Assembly: GCF_958298935.1 (NCBI RefSeq) | Contig: NC_084940.1 | Location: 8,586,001 to 8,650,000, forward strand | Direction of reading: 5' to 3' | Length of the DNA: 64,000 nucleotides | DNA from: Phragmites australis | Lineage: Eukaryota; Streptophyta; Magnoliopsida; Poales; Poaceae | In this document: one piece after another, positions 57,805 through 64,000 of the stretch | Position numbering within the stretch: position 1 is the first letter of the stretch | Layout: each line of letters opens with the position of its first letter | Program-made: the position numbers and the translations under genes | The notes under the pieces: model-generated | Databases searched by the model: none | What the model saw: the letters and a program-made list of their open reading frames with translations, nothing else | What the model was told of the DNA's origin: nothing

Positions 57805-60767
57805 TTATAGATATATATGTGTTTATTTGTTTGTTTGATTGGTTGGTTGATTTTGTGAGCTAATATGAGTATATATATGTGGTATATACATTGTATGTAT
57901 AAATATAAATGTGTATATACATGAGAGATAATAGAATAGAAATAGAGCAGCTTTTTGTGCTAAAAGGCCAAAGCACACAGCTCCTTTCTCTCCCTCTCTT
58001 CTCTATTCGGCAGCAGCAGCAGCAGCTCGCCACAGTCGCGTCGACGTTTCCATGTTTGAGATAGAGAGCAAGCGCAAACTACCAAAACGAACTCACCAGG
58101 ACTTCTGGAAGCTTAATCCCACACCGGTTTTACCGAAGCCCGAGCCAAACCCGTGAAGAACATGCGAAGAGTCAGCTAGCCGCACGGTATCTCAATCAAA
58201 TTTGCGAGATTGCATTGGAGGTAATACGGAGTAAAAGGAGGAAGAATCCAGGGAGATTACACGAGCTTTTGCCCAAGAGATAGGAGCATGCTCGTTTGAG
58301 TCATCGGAATCGCATTTGGATCCACCGCCACCTCTCTTCTCGAATCTGAGTAGAATTATAGATAGGGGAGCCACTCACCTATATTTATATGCGCCTATGC
58401 CCTCATCAGAGCATCCCGCAACTTTTGCCCATCAAGCCGAGATGAAATCATTGATCAGAGCCCTATTCCGACAAGAGCCAAAGCTTCAAGCCGCCCAATG
58501 CCTTCACCCGCCTCTTTGGAGCATCACCGACGCCGACGTGTGCCCTAAGTGAGTTCCCCGTGTCTCCGAAATGCTTTTCCGCCGCTTGCCGAAGTTGTTG
58601 GACCGAAGGAACAGCTCGCCGGTGAGTTTCCGATCATGCGCCGATGTGGGAAGGTTGTCGCCGCCCTCTGTTTCGCTGGAGTCGAGCGCCAGAGCAAGTG
58701 AGCTGTTCGATCTAGATGAACCGCCGACATTACATAGGCCATACCCCTTTGGTTTATAATCCCAGTCAGCGATGATGTGGCAGCCACATCAGCGTATGGG
58801 TCCTACATGTCCACCGTGTCATCAAGCCACCTCATCAGAGAGAGTCGAATTAGCAACCCGGTCAGCATTGTTTTTCTCTAGAATTGTTTTAATTCTGTAC
58901 CGACGTCATAACTAGTATATATTGTGCAATAAATAGGTTTTCAATGTAAAAATAATTCCAAAAATAATAATAATTAGGAAATTAATTTTTCATAATGTTT
59001 AATAATGTTTATTAGGTTTATTTAATTCGGTTTCATAGTTTTATAATTCAATAAATGCTAGAAAAATTTAGAAAATCATAGATGACTTTGAAAAATTTCT
59101 AGAAATTTCCTAGAAACATAATTTCACCTGTAGATAATCTTTTTAGTCCAATTCTAATCTTTAGATAATCATAACTTGTTAACTGTAGTTTCATTTTGAT
59201 CCGTTCTTTCGTCAGATTGTCCGAAAAAGTGTGATCTTGTATGTGATGACGTTTGTTGTGTGATATTTGATTCTTTTTGGATCTTGGTGTTTATTTATTG
59301 TTATTTTTTAGTATGTTGCAAGTAGACGCTAACGTTCAGGAGGAGCTAGAAGGTCTGTAGGATCAAGATTCTGAAAACCCAACTGAGTTCAGTGAAGGCA
59401 AGTTGTGTTCTTGAAATATTTATCCTAATTTTACAAACATTTTGTTTTACAAACATGCATGCTAATAATATGTTGGGAATCTCATGAGTTTGGTTTTACT
59501 CTAGTTTTCCGTTATCATCTTTGTCATCGTAGTATGGTTTTGGGTTATGGAAGAGTAGATGATGCTTAGCCTTGCTTTGGGATGGAAGTCATGATAATTG
59601 CTCTACGAATTTGATAATGGTCTTATGCAATAATGATAAAATATAATAGAACATTTTTTGTAGCAACATAGCATAGGCATTTGAGCAAGTTGTATGATCA
59701 GTATGGGATGTATGGATGGGAATGTGGTAGTCTTGCTCAAATCTAAGGACCAGTTCGTAGGGTGACATTTCTGTGTTAACAATACCACCACAAGTCTGGT
59801 ATGGGACGGGTCTAGCCAAGTAATTTGCTTTACTCTCAGCATAGTATAGACCAAGCAGATAAACGGGGAATGAAATGGTATACTTCCTTAGATCCGAAAG
59901 GTGCAAGAGGGGGCTTCTGTTGTTGAGGTGGAATCATGCAGGAGTCAAACCTTAGCGGGTAGATATGTGATGAGAGAGGCATTGTAAAGGCTTTATAGTG
60001 AATTCCTAGTGCACACCTCGGTAGTGTGTAAGAGTTTTTCGTCGTCTAACGGATGCTTGGAAAAATAGGAAGAAACGTCTTGTGGGTAAAGTACAACCTC
60101 TATAGAGTGTTAAAACTGAATATTCAACTGTGCTCATATTCATGAGCAGTATTGAAAACCTACCATAATTAGAACTTGATATTTTGGTTAGTTGGTAAAC
60201 TGTGATGGGGGAGTCATAGTTGAGGGTGATGAATCATAGTGGTAGGAACTATGATTGATATGTTTAACTTCAGTGGATGGAACTTTGGTTGAGGTGGTCA
60301 GTTCTTGATTAAGTCAAGATGGATAAAATCTTGAAATGGTTGGTATTCTTAATTATTATCGCTTTTTCCATGTTTTTACTTAAAATGATGTTTATGCAAA
60401 AGAGACATTTAACCATATTCTTGTTAAAGTCTTCATATGCATAATATTTCCTTCACAACTTGCCGAGTACGATATGTACTCACTCTTGCTATCACCAAAC
60501 ACTCAGTTGTAGAAGGTATCAAGGAGTAAGCTGAAGGTGGATCATTCTAAGATGCTTTCTACGTCGATAATTCCTGTGGAAGAGTCGTACAGGTTTAGAG
60601 TAGTTATAGTTCATTTAGTTCAGCTACAGTTTATTTGGTTCTTCGACCCTCGAAGGTCATTTGTATATTGTAATGGTTATCATCAATGAAATCACTATAT
60701 GTTGGGATTGATTCTTGGACTCAGCACGTAGAAGAGATTGGTTTGTTTCCTTAAACCGGTCTCGACA
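57805..60767 (+). mobile_element. Right piece of the long gypsy-type LTR
   Basis: Continuation of the LTR begun at 53063. It contains a CAG repeat (58010-58025), a leader-like GC-rich part, and the grass-LTR phrases TTGCCGAGTACGATATGTAC, TCACTCTTGCTATCACC and TTTCCTTAAACCGGTCTCGACA. The proposed CA end is 60767. With the MULE removed the LTR would be about 3.2 kb. No target duplication matches across both ends, so the outer borders are uncertain. Confidence 0.5.
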
Positions 60768-61509
60768 CGGACCTGGTCGAGAACGGCCAATACATAGGGG
60801 GTCATGAGGCCTCCCTTAACATCTACACGGCGTGGGAGATTGTCGGCCCCTTCGACGGCGAGGACATCACTAGCCCTTCTATTGTCATGCCAGCTAGCAG
60901 GGGTGAGGTGTCATTTTTCCACCTTTTACTCCATCGTGCATGTGCCTGGGATCCTGACTTTCGTATGCTTTATGTTTATAGGGGTCATTGGAGTGAACCC
61001 ATCCTTAGCCTCTAAACTGGAGGTTATTGCTCCCCCAGAGAGCCTGGTGACTCCTTCGGAGGTAGTCGGGGCGGCCATACTGGAGGCGATGGTTTCTCCA
61101 TCTTAGGAGGTCCCTTAGGACCTGGCTCTGACTCTCCTGGTGGCCTGAGTGAGCCAAACCCCCCACGGCTGCCACCTCGGCGCCCTTGGAACGAGGCCTA
61201 AGTTTTGAGGCCTTGACTTCGGACGGCCTCGCACTTCGTTCGAAGGCGTTGAGCACCTTTGCCTTCACCTCATCTCTCCTTAGGAGTGGGGAGATCGAGC
61301 AATCTTTGGCTCGGGGGCCTCCGAAGGAAATTGTGGTGCGTCTAAAGGAGGTGGCCTTGCAGGTATACAATTATCTGGAGCTTCCTTTGTTCGACGTGTG
61401 TCTGCTGGTTTATCTTTTCTTCTTTGTCCCTTGCAGCAACTGCTCCTAGCAAAGGAGATAGGCCGCTCATAGCGTTAGGCCCTCGTGGTGGCCTAGGACA
61501 TTGCTTGGG
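60768..61509 (+). mobile_element. Retroelement-derived coding debris
   Basis: Broken plus frames such as LARGPPKEIVVRLKEVALQV followed by YNYLELPLF and LLLAKEIG resemble the large uncharacterised frames of grass LTR elements. There are several stops, and no start or catalytic domain. Confidence 0.35.
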
Positions 61510-64000
61510 AGGTCACAACTATGGGGAACCGTCCAAATAATATTCTAATTAATCACCAGGAGGATCATTATTTATAATCGCAACCTCGATGATTAAATAG
61601 AATATCATCCCAGTAATCCCGGTATGTGTTTTGTGCCCAAGATCGGAACACATGCCTTTCAACAATTAGCATCACAACATAGCTTAAGAAAGAGCAAGTA
61701 ATTAACATTTATATTACAAGTTCTTAAGCATGCAACTGATTTCAACAATTTACAACAAAAGCGAGCTAGCAGGAGACAAAACCCCTCAACTCCTAACCAC
61801 ACAAGAACTACGTAGCGAAAAGTTAAACTTATAAACAACAAAAGAGAATGGAGCCACATGCCCTTAGGCTCCACCCCAAAAGCACGACCTCCGAGAGTAG
61901 GATGCACTACTCTTGCCCGCCACCCTGATTGGCAGGCACAAAGTAGCCAAACACCAGGTCTTCCTCACCAGCAACACCTGAAAATGCAGGTATGAGTATG
62001 AAGGTACTCGCAAGACTTAAACCATATAGAGCACATATACATAGCTCGACTCCAAGGATTATGCATTGATCCATTAGCAAGGAAAAGCCACAGGGTTAAG
62101 TTAAACATAAGCGGTAAGCAACCTAGATATATATGTGTGAGCAACAAACTTAACCAACAACAACATAACTCTAACCCGCCATTACCAACTGAACATAGAT
62201 AAAAGGAACCATTATGAACATACATGTAACAAAGACCAACTCAACCATCTCCCACATATCCAACCATCAACCACAAGCAAAAACTCTATGACCGATGCAG
62301 ATGGATAGAAGCATACTCATGACCGAGAGCACGGTATTTCAAAATATTTTTACACCCTACGGGGGATACTCCTGGACCCACACGACTTGAGAACCATACG
62401 GCTTGCAAGACCACACAGATCCATGCAAGGGGGTACTCATGTCAACCTTTCTTGATAAGCCTTGATCATATGAAACATGCATCGCTCGGTGTGGCGGTAC
62501 TAGAACCACTCCCGGAGCAAACTAGTACCACTACAAGCCCGTCCGCTCACATCGTCAATGTTTAGGCCCCAAATGACCACAGCTACAAAGGTATTCGGCT
62601 CGCCTTACCATTAGATCGGCATGTGGTGAGTATGATAAGTGCTAAAACCGACTACACCGACGATCAGTGCTTAAACGACGCAAGCAGTCTATGGTGTCTG
62701 GTTTCCTCTCCCGACCTACCCAGGGGAACTCCACATCCGGGCAGGATAAACACCATTTCGCACCACTCACGTCTTGTCTCATACTCACCACTCATACAAC
62801 CATCATCAACATATCCAACATTGTGATCAACAATTAAACCTATCGCTCGCGAACAATGGAACATTCCACCGCTCGACTTCTGCCGGTGACCTATACATTG
62901 CTAAGCATTTAAGTCGAAAATGTACTTAGATGACAACAAGCTCTCGAGGCTACAAGGGTGCGGGTAAACGATATCTCAAGGTAGAGCGAATGCAACCAAC
63001 ATAGGATCTACCCATTTATACCCGACACCGACTCGCTAATCATGCAATATACATAAGCATAATTTATCAATTTTAAACTTTATTCAATTGAACAAAAGTG
63101 CAATATGCTTAGTTGCTTGCCTTGCTGCTCAGGTAGCTGCCTATAATTACCCATGCAACACTCTCAGAAATGTAGAAGATTGGAGTCATCTTCAACTGAA
63201 ACCGCGGCACGCTCCAGCTCCTTATTCACTAAACAAGAACGTGTGCAATGATGAGCATGAATGAATGCAACAAGGTATGACACAATGTTTAACAACATGC
63301 TAGAAGTACAAGACATGTGAATCAATGCAATACTAAATGATCTAAATGAAATTTGAAAAATAACAGCCACCCAGTATCCGGGTTGGTTCGGAGTATCCGG
63401 GTTCGGACCCTCCGGGTGAACCTCTGGAAGAGGCGCTCAGTTACTGCCCTTTTGCTTGTCTGACCCGGTGTATCCAGGTGAATCTGGAATATCTGGGTTC
63501 CGGAGCCTCCGGGCCATCCTCCGGTGAAGGCTTCTGGTTAGCCACTATTCTATCTTAACCCGGAACCTCTTGGCTGGTCCAGACTATTCGGTATGTGCCG
63601 GACACTCCGAGTGAGGCTCCGGGAGAGGCTCTCGGTTATTCGATAACGCAATTACCCGGAGTCTTCGGGTTTACCCGGATTATCCGGGTGATACAGACTT
63701 GGGTTCTTCATAACTTTTCCCTCGGGTGATTCGACTCACTTTACAAATCTATACTACACAAATGTTTATATGCCCCATCAAAAGGATTCTAAACCAATCT
63801 CGCACCCTAAACCCTAACTAATTTTGAACACAATTCGACGGACAATTCCTGCTGAACCCAGAGTATCCGGGTGAGGCCGGAATATCCGGGTCAGCCCAGA
63901 AATGCTGTTCTCGAGTGGATTTTTGGTCGATTCGAGTTGTGATCTTTTCCAAGCCTAAAGGGAACATGTTAGGGGTAGTCCAAGGGTCTTGGAACTCACT
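61510..64000 (-). mobile_element. LTR-like repeat, minus orientation, continuing beyond the window
   Basis: Text such as AACCGTCCAAATAATATTCTAA, ATAGAATATCATCCCAGTAA, CTTGCCTTGCTGCTCAGGTA and a run of short (A)TCCGGGT words is the reverse complement of a known type of long grass gypsy LTR. No genes. Frames at 61659-61907, 61965-62225 and 62623-62864 are fortuitous. The right border is outside the window. Confidence 0.5.
63360..63900. repeat. Array of dispersed ATCCGGGT-type words
   Basis: About a dozen copies of TATCCGGGT, CTCCGGG, ACCCGGA or close variants, mostly 15-60 bp apart, in one LTR segment. Each holds a CCGG or CCGGG core. No fixed period. Confidence 0.7.

Noticed and set aside
53063..60767. 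Solo-LTR with 5-bp target duplication
   Set aside because: Bases before 53063 (CCCTA) and after 60767 (CGGAC) do not match, so solo-LTR status is not claimed.

Overview
The window is nuclear DNA of a grass (Poaceae). Three kinds of evidence point there: GC-rich intron-split genes, a primary-wall cellulose synthase of the grass CesA6 type, and Ty3-gypsy, MULE, hAT and L1 debris of grass type. I cannot name the species. Nothing bacterial, organellar or CRISPR-like was seen.

Layout. 1-2083: transposon debris, including a small Mutator-type MITE (1012-1360). 2084-5377 (-): an intact XII-type LRR receptor kinase gene (LRRs, TM segment, non-RD kinase, one 93-nt intron). 5378-22860: about 17 kb of gene-poor sequence with tandem repeats, two non-autonomous hAT elements (9893-11081 and 17695-18913, each with an imperfect 8-bp target duplication), a broken aldo-keto reductase first exon, a decayed SCI1-like (style cell-cycle inhibitor 1) gene and the 3' end of an L1 LINE. 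22860-29290 (+): an AUG8/QWRF-family microtubule gene with a 5'UTR intron and six coding exons. 30202-34417 (-): a 12-exon CesA gene, convergent with the AUG8 gene.

Beyond 35 kb the window is mostly transposons: an LTR with internal tandem repeats, a RING-finger pseudogene, a long decayed Ty3-gypsy element on the minus strand (42156-51141), and a long LTR (from 53063) split by a 4.54-kb Mutator-like element (53265-57804). That element has ~100-bp terminal inverted repeats and a perfect 9-bp target duplication. It holds two convergent decayed genes, a MURA-like transposase and a GRF-type zinc-finger/coiled-coil gene. From about 61.5 kb to the end there is another LTR-like repeat on the minus strand.

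Genes working together. The two intact neighbours AUG8-like and CesA6-like could act in the same process, because augmin-dependent cortical microtubules guide cellulose synthase movement. Their adjacency may be chance. The RLK is a stand-alone putative surface immune or developmental receptor. The most novel-looking object is the two-gene MULE with the GRF zinc-finger partner gene. Exon coordinates were worked out by hand from reading frames and GT-AG junctions. Transposon families were recognised from motifs and not searched.
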